DNA of 64,000 nucleotides, taken from the NCBI RefSeq assembly GCF_027922045.1, contig NZ_BSEX01000006.1, positions 160,784 to 224,783 of the forward strand, given 5' to 3'. Shown one piece after another: positions 47,421 through 58,062 of the stretch. The notes beneath the pieces are model-generated. The model did no database searches and was not told the DNA's origin. It saw only the letters and a list, made by a program, of their open reading frames with translations. Origin of the DNA: Microbacterium terregens (lineage in GTDB: Bacteria; Pseudomonadota; Alphaproteobacteria; Sphingomonadales; Sphingomonadaceae). Numbering within the stretch: position 1 is the stretch's first letter; every line of letters begins with the position of its first letter. Both the position numbers and the translations under genes were made by a program.

Positions 47421-49322
47421 ATGGATTTCAGCAGGGACAGCCAGGACAATCGCGCAGGCGACAGCACGACCACGCTGGACGCACCCGCCCCTGCGGCCGC
47501 GCGCAACAGCCGTTCGATTGCCCGCCCCTATCCGGTCGAGGTCGACCATGCGCGCGACGCGCTGCTGACCGAGTTCGGCAAGGAGACGCTGACCGACCGC
47601 TACCTGCTGCCCGGTGAGTCGTTCCAGGACCTGTTCGTGCGTGTGGCCTCGGCCTACGCCGACGATGCTGCGCATGCGCAGCGCGTGTACGACTATATCT
47701 CGCGCCTGTGGTTCATGCCGGCGACACCCGTGCTGTCCAACGGCGGCACCGGCCGCGGCCTGCCGATCTCCTGCTACCTGAACTCGGTCCCCGACAGCCT
47801 GGAAGGCATCGTCGAGACCTGGAACGAGAACGTCTGGCTCGCCTCGCGCGGCGGCGGCATCGGCACCTATTGGGGCAACGTCCGCGGCATCGGCGAGCCG
47901 GTGGGCCTCAACGGCAAGACCAGCGGCATCATCCCGTTCGTGCGCGTGATGGATTCGCTCACCCTCGCGATCTCGCAAGGCTCGCTGCGCCGCGGCTCGG
48001 CCGCCTGCTACCTCGACATCTCCCACCCGGAGATCGAGGAGTTCCTGGAGATCCGCAAGACCTCCGGCGACTTCAACCGCAAGGCGCTGAACCTGCACCA
48101 CGGCGTGCTGATCCCCGACGCCTTCATGGAAGCCGTGCGGGCCGGTGCGGAGTGGGAGCTCAAGAGCCCCAAGGACGGCTCGGTTCGCGGCAAGGTGGAC
48201 GCACGCGCGCTGTTCCAGAAGCTGGTCGAGGTCCGCCTCGCCACCGGCGAGCCGTACATCGTGTTCTCCGACCATGTGAACTCGACGATGCCCAAGCATC
48301 ATCGTGACCTGGGGCTCAAGGTCTCGACCTCGAACCTCTGCTCGGAAATCACGCTACCGACCGGCACCGACCACCTCGGCAACGATCGCACTGCGGTGTG
48401 CTGCCTGTCCTCGCTTAACCTCGAGAAGTGGGACGAGTGGAACGGCGACAAGCGCTTCATCGAGGACGTGATGCGCTTCCTCGACAACGTGCTTACCGAC
48501 TATATCAAGAACGCTCCCGACGAGATGGCGCGTGCCCGCTATTCGGCCGAGCGCGAGCGTTCGGTGGGCCTGGGCGTGATGGGCTTCCACAGCTTCCTCC
48601 AGGCGCGCGGGCTGCCGTTCGAGGGCGCCATGGCCAAGTCGTGGAACCTCAAGATCTTCAAGCACATCAACGCCCAGGTGAACGAGGCGTCGATGCAGCT
48701 GGCGGTCGAGCGCGGCCCCTGCCCCGACGCCGCCGACATGGGCGTGATGGAGCGGTTCAGCTGCAAGATGGCGATCGCGCCCACCGCGTCGATCTCGATC
48801 ATCTGCGGCGGCACCTCGGCGTGCATCGAGCCGATCCCGGCGAACATGTACACCCACAAGACGCTGTCCGGCTCGACCGCGGTCAAGAACCCGCACCTCC
48901 AGAAGCTGCTGCGCGAGAAGTCGAAGGACTCGGACGCGGTCTGGAACTCGATCCTGGAGCATGGCGGCTCGGTCCAGCACCTCGACTTCCTGTCGGTGGA
49001 CGAAAAGGCGTGCTTCAAGACCAGCTTCGAGATCGACCAGCGCTGGCTGCTCGAGCTGGCCGGTGACCGCACGCCCTATATCGACCAGGCGCAGTCGCTG
49101 AACCTGTTCATCCCGGCCGATGTCGAGAAGTGGGACCTGCTGATGCTCCACTTCCGCGCGTGGGAGCTGGGCATCAAGTCGCTCTACTATCTGCGCTCGA
49201 AGTCGATCCAGCGCGCGGGCTTTGCCGGCACCGGCGGCGTCGAGGCGGACAACACGCCCGAGGCGCCGAAGTTCGAGATCGGCGAGAGCACCGACTACGA
49301 CGAGTGCCTGGCCTGCCAGTAA
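47421..49322 (+). CDS. nrdA: class I ribonucleoside-diphosphate reductase, alpha subunit
   Basis: A 633-residue catalytic subunit that makes deoxyribonucleotides. The active-site cysteines are visible: ISCYLNSVPDSLEGI, STSNLCSEITLPTG with the N-x-C-x-E motif, and AVCCLSSLNLEKW. The radical-transfer tyrosine pair (SLYYLRSKS) and the C-terminal CLACQ shuttle pair are present. The start at 47421 opens with a short acidic leader and lacks the ATP-cone (about 90 residues) of E. coli NrdA, so dATP overall inhibition is not expected. The beta subunit lies 750 bases downstream, after two small genes. Confidence 0.95.
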   Translation: MDFSRDSQDNRAGDSTTTLDAPAPAAARNSRSIARPYPVEVDHARDALLTEFGKETLTDRYLLPGESFQDLFVRVASAYADDAAHAQRVYDYISRLWFMPATPVLSNGGTGRGLPISCYLNSVPDSLEGIVETWNENVWLASRGGGIGTYWGNVRGIGEPVGLNGKTSGIIPFVRVMDSLTLAISQGSLRRGSAACYLDISHPEIEEFLEIRKTSGDFNRKALNLHHGVLIPDAFMEAVRAGAEWELKSPKDGSVRGKVDARALFQKLVEVRLATGEPYIVFSDHVNSTMPKHHRDLGLKVSTSNLCSEITLPTGTDHLGNDRTAVCCLSSLNLEKWDEWNGDKRFIEDVMRFLDNVLTDYIKNAPDEMARARYSAERERSVGLGVMGFHSFLQARGLPFEGAMAKSWNLKIFKHINAQVNEASMQLAVERGPCPDAADMGVMERFSCKMAIAPTASISIICGGTSACIEPIPANMYTHKTLSGSTAVKNPHLQKLLREKSKDSDAVWNSILEHGGSVQHLDFLSVDEKACFKTSFEIDQRWLLELAGDRTPYIDQAQSLNLFIPADVEKWDLLMLHFRAWELGIKSLYYLRSKSIQRAGFAGTGGVEADNTPEAPKFEIGESTDYDECLACQ

Positions 49323-49357
49323 GGCCGCGCAGCCGCCCGTCGGCTATGCTATAGGAA

Positions 49358-49388
49358 GGCGTCCCGGGAGCCGTTGCTCCGGGACGCC
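49358..49388 (+). terminator. hairpin after nrdA
   Basis: GGCGTCCCGG (49358-49367) and CCGGGACGCC (49379-49388) form a 10-bp stem with an 11-base loop, 36 bases after the stop. There is no T-run, so termination may be incomplete. A second perfect hairpin (GGTCCGCG-CAC-CGCGGACC) lies near 49458-49476, before the 3' end of the convergent gene. Confidence 0.6.
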
Positions 49389-49494
49389 GATCCGCCCCGG
49401 CTGGGGCGATGAGGATGGAATGAACGCAGCCTCCGCCACGTTCGGAATCGCCGCACCGGTCCGCGCACCGCGGACCGCTGCGGCGGCATCCGGA

Positions 49495-49773
49495 TCAGAG
49501 CGGCTCGCCGTCCTCTTCCTCTTCGAAGGTGACCGCGACGTCCGCGTTCGCCGACAGGCGGACCTTGTCGCCCTCGACCTCGGCGACCAGGCCGATGGAG
49601 ATGAAGTGGTGATGGTCGGTATGGAGGCCTTCCTCGACGCCCTCGATGTCGGCACCGCTGTCCTTCTTGGTCAGCTTGATACGGTCGCCCTCGACCTTGT
49701 CGACGGTGCCGACATGGACGCCGTCCGCGCCGATCACTTCCATATGTTCCTTGATGGCCGTCAGGTCTGCCAT
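49495..49773 (-). CDS. DUF2171 family protein
   Basis: A 92-residue acidic, PRC-barrel-like protein: IKEHMEVIGADGVHVGTVDK, VEGDRIKLTKKDSGADIEGV and HHHFISIGLVAEVEGDKVRL. This is the DUF2171 pattern, common in sphingomonads. The function is unknown; PRC-barrels often bind RNA or metal. AAGGAGG lies about 6 bases before the start. It is antisense within the nrdA-nrdB interval and divergent from the next small gene. Confidence 0.85.
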   Translation of the reverse strand: MADLTAIKEHMEVIGADGVHVGTVDKVEGDRIKLTKKDSGADIEGVEEGLHTDHHHFISIGLVAEVEGDKVRLSANADVAVTFEEEEDGEPL

Positions 49774-49829
49774 GGGAGTCCTCCTTGGTTGGTGACGGCC
49801 GATCAACGCACGTCTCCCCGGATGGTCGC

Positions 49830-50030
49830 ATGACCGTCGCGGTGTTCATCATGTACGGCGTGGCACTCGTCGCAGGTGTGGCCGGCGCCTGGCTGCTCCT
49901 GCGGCTGCGCGGGGCCACCAGCGAGGGTGCGGTCTACGGCTATCGCATCGCCGGCACCATGCTCGCGGCCCTCGCCCTCGTCCTTGCCATCTTCGCGACG
50001 GCGCAATGGTCCTGGAACCAGACACCATGA
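49830..50030 (+). CDS. small membrane protein before nrdB
   Basis: A 66-residue protein with two hydrophobic helices: MTVAVFIMYGVALVAGVAGA (then WLLLRLR) and YRIAGTMLAALALVLAIFAT. It ends AQWSWNQTP. No family is recognised. It ends 44 bases before nrdB on the same strand, so it may be the first gene of the nrdB transcript. Its short spacing to the DUF2171 gene leaves 56 bases for two divergent promoters. Confidence 0.65.
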   Translation: MTVAVFIMYGVALVAGVAGAWLLLRLRGATSEGAVYGYRIAGTMLAALALVLAIFATAQWSWNQTP

Positions 50031-50074
50031 CCGGTCGCCGCGCCCGCCCAATTCAAATTCCTGGAGTCTGACCC

Positions 50075-51127
50075 ATGCCCCTTCTCGACGCCCGCAAGAC
50101 CTACAAGCCCTTCGAATATCCCTGGGCCTATGAATATTGGAAGCGCCAGCAGCAGGTTCACTGGCTGCCGGAGGAAGTGCCGCTGGGCGAGGATTGCCGC
50201 GACTGGGCGCAGAAGCTGTCCGATCACGAGCGCAACCTGCTGACGCAAATCTTCCGCTTCTTCACCCAGGCCGACGTCGAGGTGCAGGACTGCTACCACG
50301 AGAAGTACGGTCGCGTGTTCAAGCCGACCGAGGTCAAGATGATGCTGACGGCGTTCAGCAACATGGAGACCATCCACATCGCGGCCTACAGCCACCTGCT
50401 CGACACGATCGGCATGCCCGAGAGCGAATATGGCGCCTTCCTCGACTATGCCGAGATGAAGGACAAGCACGACTATCTGCAGCAGTTCGGCGTCGACACC
50501 GACGAGGACATTGCCCGCACCCTGGCGATGTTCGGCGGCTTCACCGAGGGCGTTCAGCTGTTCGCGTCGTTCGCGATGCTGATGAACTTCCCGCGCTTCA
50601 ACAAGATGAAGGGCATGGGGCAGATCGTGTCCTGGTCGGTGCGCGACGAGAGCCTGCACTGCGAGGGCATCATCCAGCTGTTCCACGCCTTCACCAAGGA
50701 GCGGGACTGCCTGACCAAGGCGGTGAAGGACGACATCGCCGACCAGTGCCAGACTACGATCCGGCTGGAGGACGCGTTCATCGACCTCGCGTTCGAGATG
50801 GGCCCGGTCAACGGCATGACGCCCAAGGAGATCAAGAAGTACATCCGCTACATCGCCGACTGGCGGATGGGGCAGCTGGGCATGAAGCCGATCTACATGA
50901 TCGACGAGCACCCGCTGCCGTGGCTGACGCCGCTCTTGAACGGCGTCGAGCACGCCAACTTCTTCGAACAGCGCGCGACCGAATATTCGAAGGGCGCGAC
51001 CCGCGGCAACTGGAACGAGGTCTGGGACAGCTTCGACAAGCGCCAGAAGGCGAAGGGCCCGGGCGCCACGAACGAGGAAGCGAGCGAGAGCGACATGTTC
51101 TCGCACGCCGGCATGGCCGCGGAGTAA
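50075..51127 (+). CDS. nrdB: class I ribonucleoside-diphosphate reductase, beta subunit
   Basis: A 350-residue subunit that houses the di-iron centre and tyrosyl radical. The E-x2-H motif with the radical tyrosine is METIHIAAYSHLLD (Glu98, His101, Tyr105), matching E. coli Glu115, His118 and Tyr122. Asp67 fits the first iron ligand. SVRDESLHCEGIIQLFHAFT holds the later Glu/His ligands. The radical tyrosine argues for a classical class Ia enzyme. It follows a CTGGAG ribosome site and has a strong terminator shared with cueR. Confidence 0.96.
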   Translation: MPLLDARKTYKPFEYPWAYEYWKRQQQVHWLPEEVPLGEDCRDWAQKLSDHERNLLTQIFRFFTQADVEVQDCYHEKYGRVFKPTEVKMMLTAFSNMETIHIAAYSHLLDTIGMPESEYGAFLDYAEMKDKHDYLQQFGVDTDEDIARTLAMFGGFTEGVQLFASFAMLMNFPRFNKMKGMGQIVSWSVRDESLHCEGIIQLFHAFTKERDCLTKAVKDDIADQCQTTIRLEDAFIDLAFEMGPVNGMTPKEIKKYIRYIADWRMGQLGMKPIYMIDEHPLPWLTPLLNGVEHANFFEQRATEYSKGATRGNWNEVWDSFDKRQKAKGPGATNEEASESDMFSHAGMAAE

Positions 51128-51148
51128 CGCCGACCTGCCACCGAACCG

Positions 51149-51182
51149 AAGGGGCGTCGCGCTGCGGCGCCCCTTTCGTTTT
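51149..51182. terminator. bidirectional terminator between nrdB and cueR
   Basis: AAGGGGCG (51149-51156) and CGCCCCTT (51168-51175) pair, with an inner GC-rich loop and TTCGTTTT after it on the plus strand and AAAACGAA before it. It begins 22 bases after the nrdB stop and ends at the stop codon of the convergent cueR. Confidence 0.85.
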
Positions 51183-51570
51183 CAGGCCGGATCGGCAAGC
51201 CGATCGAGGATCGGGCAGTCCGGCCGGTCGTCGCCGTGGCAGCGCTGCGCCAAGTCGAGCAGCGTGCCCCGCATCTCCTCCAGCGCACGCGCCTTGCGGC
51301 CGAGTTCCTCGGCGCGTGCGATCGCCAACGCCTTCACGTCCGCACTGGAACGGTGGCGGTCCTGCCAGAGCCCGAGGAGCGAGCGGACCTCCTCGATCGG
51401 GAAGCCCAGGTCGCGGGCATGGGCGACGAAGCGCAACCGCGCCACATCCGCCGCATCATAGTCGCGGTAGCCGCTGTCCCGCCGCAGCGGCGCCGGGATC
51501 AGGCCGATCTTTTCATAGTGGCGGATCATCCGCTGCGAGATGCCGCTCGCGTCCGCCGCCTGGCCGATGT

Positions 51571-51574
<4 letters not shown>
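51182..51574 (-). CDS. cueR: MerR-family copper regulator CueR
   Basis: A 130-residue regulator. [20 protein letters not shown] followed by [20 protein letters not shown] is the MerR winged-helix. The coiled coil runs about residues 75-110. The metal loop reads [20 protein letters not shown] with two cysteines spaced as in CueR (Cys112/Cys120), so it should bind Cu(I) or Ag(I). The start overlaps the copper ATPase stop (ATGA), so both are expressed together. Likely targets are the two promoters at 53934-54009. Confidence 0.93.
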
Positions 51575-53913
<2,339 letters not shown>

Positions 53914-53933
53914 CGCATCCTCCATCACCGCCC

Positions 53934-53964
53934 TAGATGGGGACTGACATCATGTCAGGGTCAA
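53934..53964 (-). promoter_or_regulatory. CueR-type promoter of the copper ATPase-cueR operon
   Basis: Minus strand: TTGACC (53964-53959), a 19-base spacer holding the perfect dyad CTGACATGATGTCAG (53958-53944), then CATCTA (53939-53934). The long spacer with a centred dyad is the hallmark of MerR-family activation. Confidence 0.75.
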
Positions 53965-53978
53965 GGGCTGCTTTCCGC

Positions 53979-54009
53979 TTGACCCTGACATGGTGTCAGC
54001 CGCCAGGGT
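53979..54009 (+). promoter_or_regulatory. CueR-type promoter of the multicopper oxidase-copB operon
   Basis: TTGACC (53979-53984), a 19-base spacer holding CTGACATGGTGTCAG (53985-53999), then CAGGGT (54004-54009). It mirrors the minus-strand promoter 15 bases away; 20 of 21 bases from TTGACC to the end of the dyad are identical. Confidence 0.75.
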
Positions 54010-54068
54010 CTCCCACGCGAGCAAGGGCTCGCAGGGCCGCAGAGTCGTGGCCGCATGAGGGTGAACGC

Positions 54069-55943
54069 ATGAGTCTGGTTCTCGATCGCCGCAGGTTGTT
54101 GCGCGGAGCCACCCTGGCGGGCGGCGGCATGGCGCTGTCGGCCTGGATGCCGGCCTGGGCACACTCGGTGTCGACCGGGACCGCGCTTCCGGAGCTTTCG
54201 GGCGAGGACATCACGCTGCGCATCCAGCGGCAGACGATGACGATCGACGGGCGGCGGACGCAGGCGATCGGCATCAACGGCACCGTGCCGGCCCCGCTGC
54301 TGCGCCTGCGCGAAGGGCAGAAGCTTCGCCTGCACGTGCACAACGACTTGGACGTGGACAGCTCGCTCCACTGGCACGGGCTGCTGTTGCCGGCGCAGTT
54401 CGACGGCGTGCCGGGCGTTTCCTTCCCCGGCATCCTGCCCCGCACCCACTTCACCTACGAGTTCCCGGTCGTCCAGTCGGGCACCTATTGGTACCACAGC
54501 CATTCGGGCTTCCAGGAGCAGATGGGGCTCTATGGCCCGATCGTCATCGACCCGGCAGGAGCGGACCCGGTCGCCTTCGATCGCGAGCATGTGATCGTCC
54601 TGTCGGACCACAGCCGCGAGTCGCCCGACGCGATCTTCCGGCATCTGAAGGTCGAGCCCGGCTATTACAACCGGCAGCGCCAGACCCTCGCCGGCCTCGC
54701 CGCGGGCAAGGACCAGCCGCTCAAGGACCGGCTGCAGTGGGGCGCGATGCGCATGGACCCGACCGACATCGCCGACGTGACCGGCGACACCTATACCTAT
54801 CTGGTCAACGGCCATGGCCCCGCGGACAACTGGACGGCGCTGTTCCGCCCGGGCGAGCGGGTGCGGCTGCGCATCATCAACGCCTCGTCGATGACGACGT
54901 TCAACGTCCGCATCCCGGGCCTGCCGCTGACGGTGGTGCAGGCGGACGGGCAGCATGTGCGCCCGGTCACCGTCGACGAGCTCCAGATCGCCGTCGCCGA
55001 GACCTATGACGTGGTCGTCACGCCGCCGGAGGACCGCGCCTACACGCTGGTGGGCGAGAGCGTCGACCGGTCCGGCCTGGCGCGCGCGACCCTGGCACCA
55101 CACGCCGGCATGGTCGGGCCGGTGCCGCCGCTTCGCAGCCGGCCCGTCGCGACCATGAAGGACATGGGCATGGGCGACATGCAGCACACCCCAGCGCGCG
55201 GTGTCGATCCGACCGCCGAGCAGAATGCTTCCGCTCGGCTCGCCACGTCCGGCGCCGAACCACCGGCACAGGGCACGGCTCCCGGCGGCATGGCGCAGAT
55301 GGACCACGCTGCCATGGGGCACGCCGGCATGGATCATGCTGTCATGGGCCACGGCACACCGGCGCCGCACACGATGGAGCATGGCTCCATGAGGATGCGC
55401 GACTTCGCCAACGCGCCGCAGGTCGCGCGCGACCCGAGCGTCCAGACGATCGCGCCGATGCCGGTCGACCGCACCGGCGAGCGCGGACAGGGGCTGACGG
55501 ACGCCGGCCACCGCGTGCTCGTCTACCGCGACCTCGTCGCGCTTGCGCCCAACCCCGACGTGCGCGCGCCCGGCCGCTCGATCGAGGTCCACCTCACCGG
55601 CAACATGGAGCGCTACATGTGGTCGATGGACGGGCGGAGGATGTTGGACTCGATGGAGCCGCTGCCCTTCACTCTGGGCGAACGCGTGCGTGTGAAGCTG
55701 GTGAACGACACGATGATGGGCCACCCGATCCACCTGCACGGCCACTTCTTCGAACTCGTGACCGGCCATGGCGGCCATGCCCCGCGCAAGCACACGGTGC
55801 TAGTCCAGCCCGGCGGCACCGTCACCTTCGACTTCACCGCAGACGCGATCGGCGACTGGGCGTTCCACTGCCACATGCTATACCACATGGCCTCGGGCAT
55901 GATGCGCGTCGTGAGCGTGCGACCGGCGGGAGAAGCGGCATGA
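54069..55943 (+). CDS. pcoA: copper resistance multicopper oxidase (CopA/PcoA family)
   Basis: A 624-residue periplasmic oxidase. A twin-arginine signal (LDRRRLLRGATLAGGGMALS) predicts folded export. Copper ligands occur in four blocks: DSSLHWHGLLLPAQFDG, GTYWYHSHSGFQEQ, MMGHPIHLHGHFFELV and WAFHCHMLYHMASGMM. A Met/His-rich insert near residues 360-430 (MKDMGMGDM, then MDHAAMGHAGMDHAVMGHG) is a copper-binding loop typical of PcoA/CueO-like enzymes. It oxidises Cu(I) to less toxic Cu(II). The start is 54069; copB overlaps its stop. Confidence 0.95.
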   Translation: MSLVLDRRRLLRGATLAGGGMALSAWMPAWAHSVSTGTALPELSGEDITLRIQRQTMTIDGRRTQAIGINGTVPAPLLRLREGQKLRLHVHNDLDVDSSLHWHGLLLPAQFDGVPGVSFPGILPRTHFTYEFPVVQSGTYWYHSHSGFQEQMGLYGPIVIDPAGADPVAFDREHVIVLSDHSRESPDAIFRHLKVEPGYYNRQRQTLAGLAAGKDQPLKDRLQWGAMRMDPTDIADVTGDTYTYLVNGHGPADNWTALFRPGERVRLRIINASSMTTFNVRIPGLPLTVVQADGQHVRPVTVDELQIAVAETYDVVVTPPEDRAYTLVGESVDRSGLARATLAPHAGMVGPVPPLRSRPVATMKDMGMGDMQHTPARGVDPTAEQNASARLATSGAEPPAQGTAPGGMAQMDHAAMGHAGMDHAVMGHGTPAPHTMEHGSMRMRDFANAPQVARDPSVQTIAPMPVDRTGERGQGLTDAGHRVLVYRDLVALAPNPDVRAPGRSIEVHLTGNMERYMWSMDGRRMLDSMEPLPFTLGERVRVKLVNDTMMGHPIHLHGHFFELVTGHGGHAPRKHTVLVQPGGTVTFDFTADAIGDWAFHCHMLYHMASGMMRVVSVRPAGEAA

Positions 55944-56881
55944 TCCGTGTGCTTTCGTGGACGGCGCTCGCGACCCTCGCCAGCGCTCCGGCGCTTGCCC
56001 AGCACCATGGCGGGCACGAGATGGCGCCCGCCGCCCCGGCTCCCATCCAGCACCACACGCCGGCCGCAGACCCGCACGCCGGCCACCAGATGCCGGTGCC
56101 CGCGGCCGATCCGGCGGGGCCGGTCGGCACCGACCTGCCCGCCGGCGATGCGCCGCCTCCGCCCGTCCCGAGCGACCGCTACGCCGACCGCTTCTTTCCG
56201 CCCGAGGACATGGCGCGCGGCCACCATGCGATGATGCAGGAGGGCGGTGGCCAGCGTTACGGCCAGGTACTCCTCAACCTTGCCGAGGTTCAGATGCGCA
56301 ACGGCACGGATGGCTATCGCTGGGACGGCGAAGCCTTCTTCGGCGGCGACATCGATCGGCTGTGGATCAAGAGCGAAGGCGAAGGCAGCTTCGGCCGCGA
56401 CATGGAGCATGCGGAAGTGCAGGCGCTCTATTCGCGTGCGATCGACCCCTATTTCAACCTGCAGGCGGGCGTACGGCAGGACTTCGGCGTCGGGCCTGAT
56501 CGGACCTATGCCACGGTGGGGCTTGAGGGACTGGCCCCCTACCAGTTCCACACCGAAGCCGCGCTGTTCCTGTCGACCAAGGGCGACCTGCTGGGCCGAC
56601 TCGGGGGCTGGTACGATCAGCGGATCTCGCAACGACTGATCCTGCAACCGCGCGTGGAGCTCAACTTCGCGGCACAGGACGTGGCCGCGACCCGCACCGG
56701 CTCCGGTCTCAGCGATGCGGAACTCGGGCTGCGGCTGCGCTACGAGCTTCGGCGCGAATTCGCGCCCTATGTGGGCGTATCCTGGAGCCGCAAGCTCGGC
56801 GACACCGCCCGCTTCGCGCGGCAGGGCGGCGAGGACGTGGAAGATACCGCCTTCGTGGCCGGGGTGCGCTTCTGGTTCTAG
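55940..56881 (+). CDS. copB: copper resistance outer-membrane protein CopB
   Basis: A 313-residue protein with a signal peptide (VLSWTALATLASAPALAQ) and a His/Met/Pro-rich segment to about residue 75 (HHGGHEM, QHHTPAADPHAGHQMP). The CopB/PcoB barrel follows: GQVLLNLAEVQMRNGTDGYR, WDGEAFFGGDIDRLWIKSEG, NLQAGVRQDFG and the C-terminal VAGVRFWF. It probably binds or exports copper at the outer membrane. The ATG overlaps the oxidase stop (ATGA), so the pair forms one operon. Confidence 0.93.
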   Translation: MIRVLSWTALATLASAPALAQHHGGHEMAPAAPAPIQHHTPAADPHAGHQMPVPAADPAGPVGTDLPAGDAPPPPVPSDRYADRFFPPEDMARGHHAMMQEGGGQRYGQVLLNLAEVQMRNGTDGYRWDGEAFFGGDIDRLWIKSEGEGSFGRDMEHAEVQALYSRAIDPYFNLQAGVRQDFGVGPDRTYATVGLEGLAPYQFHTEAALFLSTKGDLLGRLGGWYDQRISQRLILQPRVELNFAAQDVAATRTGSGLSDAELGLRLRYELRREFAPYVGVSWSRKLGDTARFARQGGEDVEDTAFVAGVRFWF

Positions 56882-56882
56882 G

Positions 56883-56908
56883 CGCCCGCGCCTTCCATTT
56901 CGCGGGCG
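56883..56908 (+). terminator. hairpin after copB
   Basis: CGCCCGCG (56883-56890) and CGCGGGCG (56901-56908) pair around a 10-base loop, 1 base after the copB stop. There is no T-run. Confidence 0.55.
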
Positions 56909-57001
56909 ATGCCCCATATTGGAGCGATCGGTGGCAATCCGCTTCGTAGGCGCCCTCGACTGAGAGACGCATGCGCTCCCGCTTACAAGCCGGAGACTGC
57001 C

Positions 57002-57175
57002 ATGGATCTCAATTACCTGTTGGCACGCCACCAAGTTTCCCTGATGCGGGCGCAAGAGGCGGAAGGGTGCGAGGCACGCTTCGCCCATCGGCGTCTGGCA
57101 AACGAATATGCCGTTCGCATCGACGCGCTGCGGGTTCACCTCGGCGCGACCTCGCCGATCATCGAGGCGCAGTGA
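57002..57175 (+). CDS. small helical hypothetical protein (first of three clustered genes)
   Basis: A 57-residue protein, MDLNYLLARHQVSLMRAQEA followed by EGCEARFAHRRLANEYAVRI. It is one long helix with a charged surface and a short tail. I recall similar short proteins of sphingomonads but know no function. CGGAG lies about 8 bases before the start. It ends 3 bases before the DUF2384 gene, so the three genes are probably one transcript. Confidence 0.7.
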   Translation: MDLNYLLARHQVSLMRAQEAEGCEARFAHRRLANEYAVRIDALRVHLGATSPIIEAQ

Positions 57176-57178
57176 ACG

Positions 57179-57490
57179 ATGACGGACATTTCCAGCACGG
57201 ATGTCGCAACGCCAAAGGCCGAGGCGCCGACGGACTCGCTCCAACGGCCGAAACGCCGCCAGTTCGTGAGCCGCTACAAGGCGCCGCGGTTGTCGGCGGA
57301 AGAGGCCGACCGCCAAGGTCGGGTGACCATGATGGCGTTCCGCATGCTCGGCGGCCGTGACGAGGCGATCGCCTTTCTCAACACTCACGATCCGGTGCTG
57401 GACGGCCGCCCGCTCGATCTCGCGGTCGGAAGCGACACGGGCCTCGCCGCGGTCGAGCAGGCGATCGCCGGGCGTGCTACGGGCGGCTGA
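57179..57490 (+). CDS. DUF2384 (MbcA/ParS/Xre-type antitoxin C-terminal) protein
   Basis: A 103-residue protein. The first 30 residues are basic and disordered (LQRPKRRQFVSRYKAPRL). A short helical part follows (EEADRQGRVTMMAFRMLGGR), then AIAFLNTHDPVLDGRPLDLA and VGSDTGLAAVEQAIA, which matches the DUF2384 pattern (W/F-L-N-x-P-x-x-L-x-G-x-x-P-x-D-L). In RES-Xre type systems this domain covers the toxin. Here the neighbouring gene is not a recognised RES toxin. It starts 3 bases after the previous gene and ends 8 before the next. Confidence 0.75.
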   Translation: MTDISSTDVATPKAEAPTDSLQRPKRRQFVSRYKAPRLSAEEADRQGRVTMMAFRMLGGRDEAIAFLNTHDPVLDGRPLDLAVGSDTGLAAVEQAIAGRATGG

Positions 57491-57498
57491 CCAGCCGA

Positions 57499-58062
57499 AT
57501 GTCGAGCACTCCCCTGACGCATGCACCACTTGCCCGGGCAGAAGCCACGCTGAGACGGGGCGCCCGCTTCCTTGCGGCGGGCCTCTATGCCGAGCCTCTG
57601 CAGGCGCACGCCCCCATCCTCGGCCGCTACCGCGCCAAGGTGATCGGCAACGGACTTCGCGAGCTAGACCGTTTCCTGAACGTGCTGGTGGATGAGGTGG
57701 CAATCGCAGCCGGGCAGCGAACCTCCCCTGCGGAGCGCAACACCGCGAACAAGCTGCGCGCGCTCCTGACCGGCGCGGCGCAGCCGGGCGGCGAGCATGC
57801 GCGGCTGCGCGCGCTGGGGCGGGCCCGCGACTGCCTTTTCTATTGCAGCGGGAGGGTGACGCGCGGGGACGTGGCAGGTTCTCCCTGGCTCACGGTCGGC
57901 TGGGCCGATGCACCCGATCGTAGCGGGCCGCTCAAGCAGTTTCCGGTCGGGGAATGCCTGATCATCACCGCCGACGATGTCGCCGACGTCTGCGATTTCT
58001 ACCTGTCCATCGCCACCCGCCTCGTGAGGTCCGGCCCGGAGAACGCGGTCCGGCCGCGTTGA
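57499..58062 (+). CDS. hypothetical protein next to DUF2384 gene
   Basis: A 187-residue protein of unknown family. The N-terminal part is helical (RRGARFLAAGLYAEPLQAHA, RAKVIGNGLRELDRFLNVLV, then NTANKLRALLTG). The middle has RARDCLFYCSGRVTRGDVAG with two cysteines, and the C-terminal part is FPVGECLIITADDVADVCDF and YLSIATRLV. No signal peptide or membrane segment is present. It lies 8 bases after the DUF2384 gene, so it may be its partner (toxin, effector or co-regulator); that is inference from position only. Confidence 0.6.
   Translation: MSSTPLTHAPLARAEATLRRGARFLAAGLYAEPLQAHAPILGRYRAKVIGNGLRELDRFLNVLVDEVAIAAGQRTSPAERNTANKLRALLTGAAQPGGEHARLRALGRARDCLFYCSGRVTRGDVAGSPWLTVGWADAPDRSGPLKQFPVGECLIITADDVADVCDFYLSIATRLVRSGPENAVRPR

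Noticed and set aside
53961..55793. A 610-codon minus-strand frame inside the multicopper oxidase gene
   Set aside because: It is antisense to copper motifs and has a His/Arg/Val-rich shadow composition.
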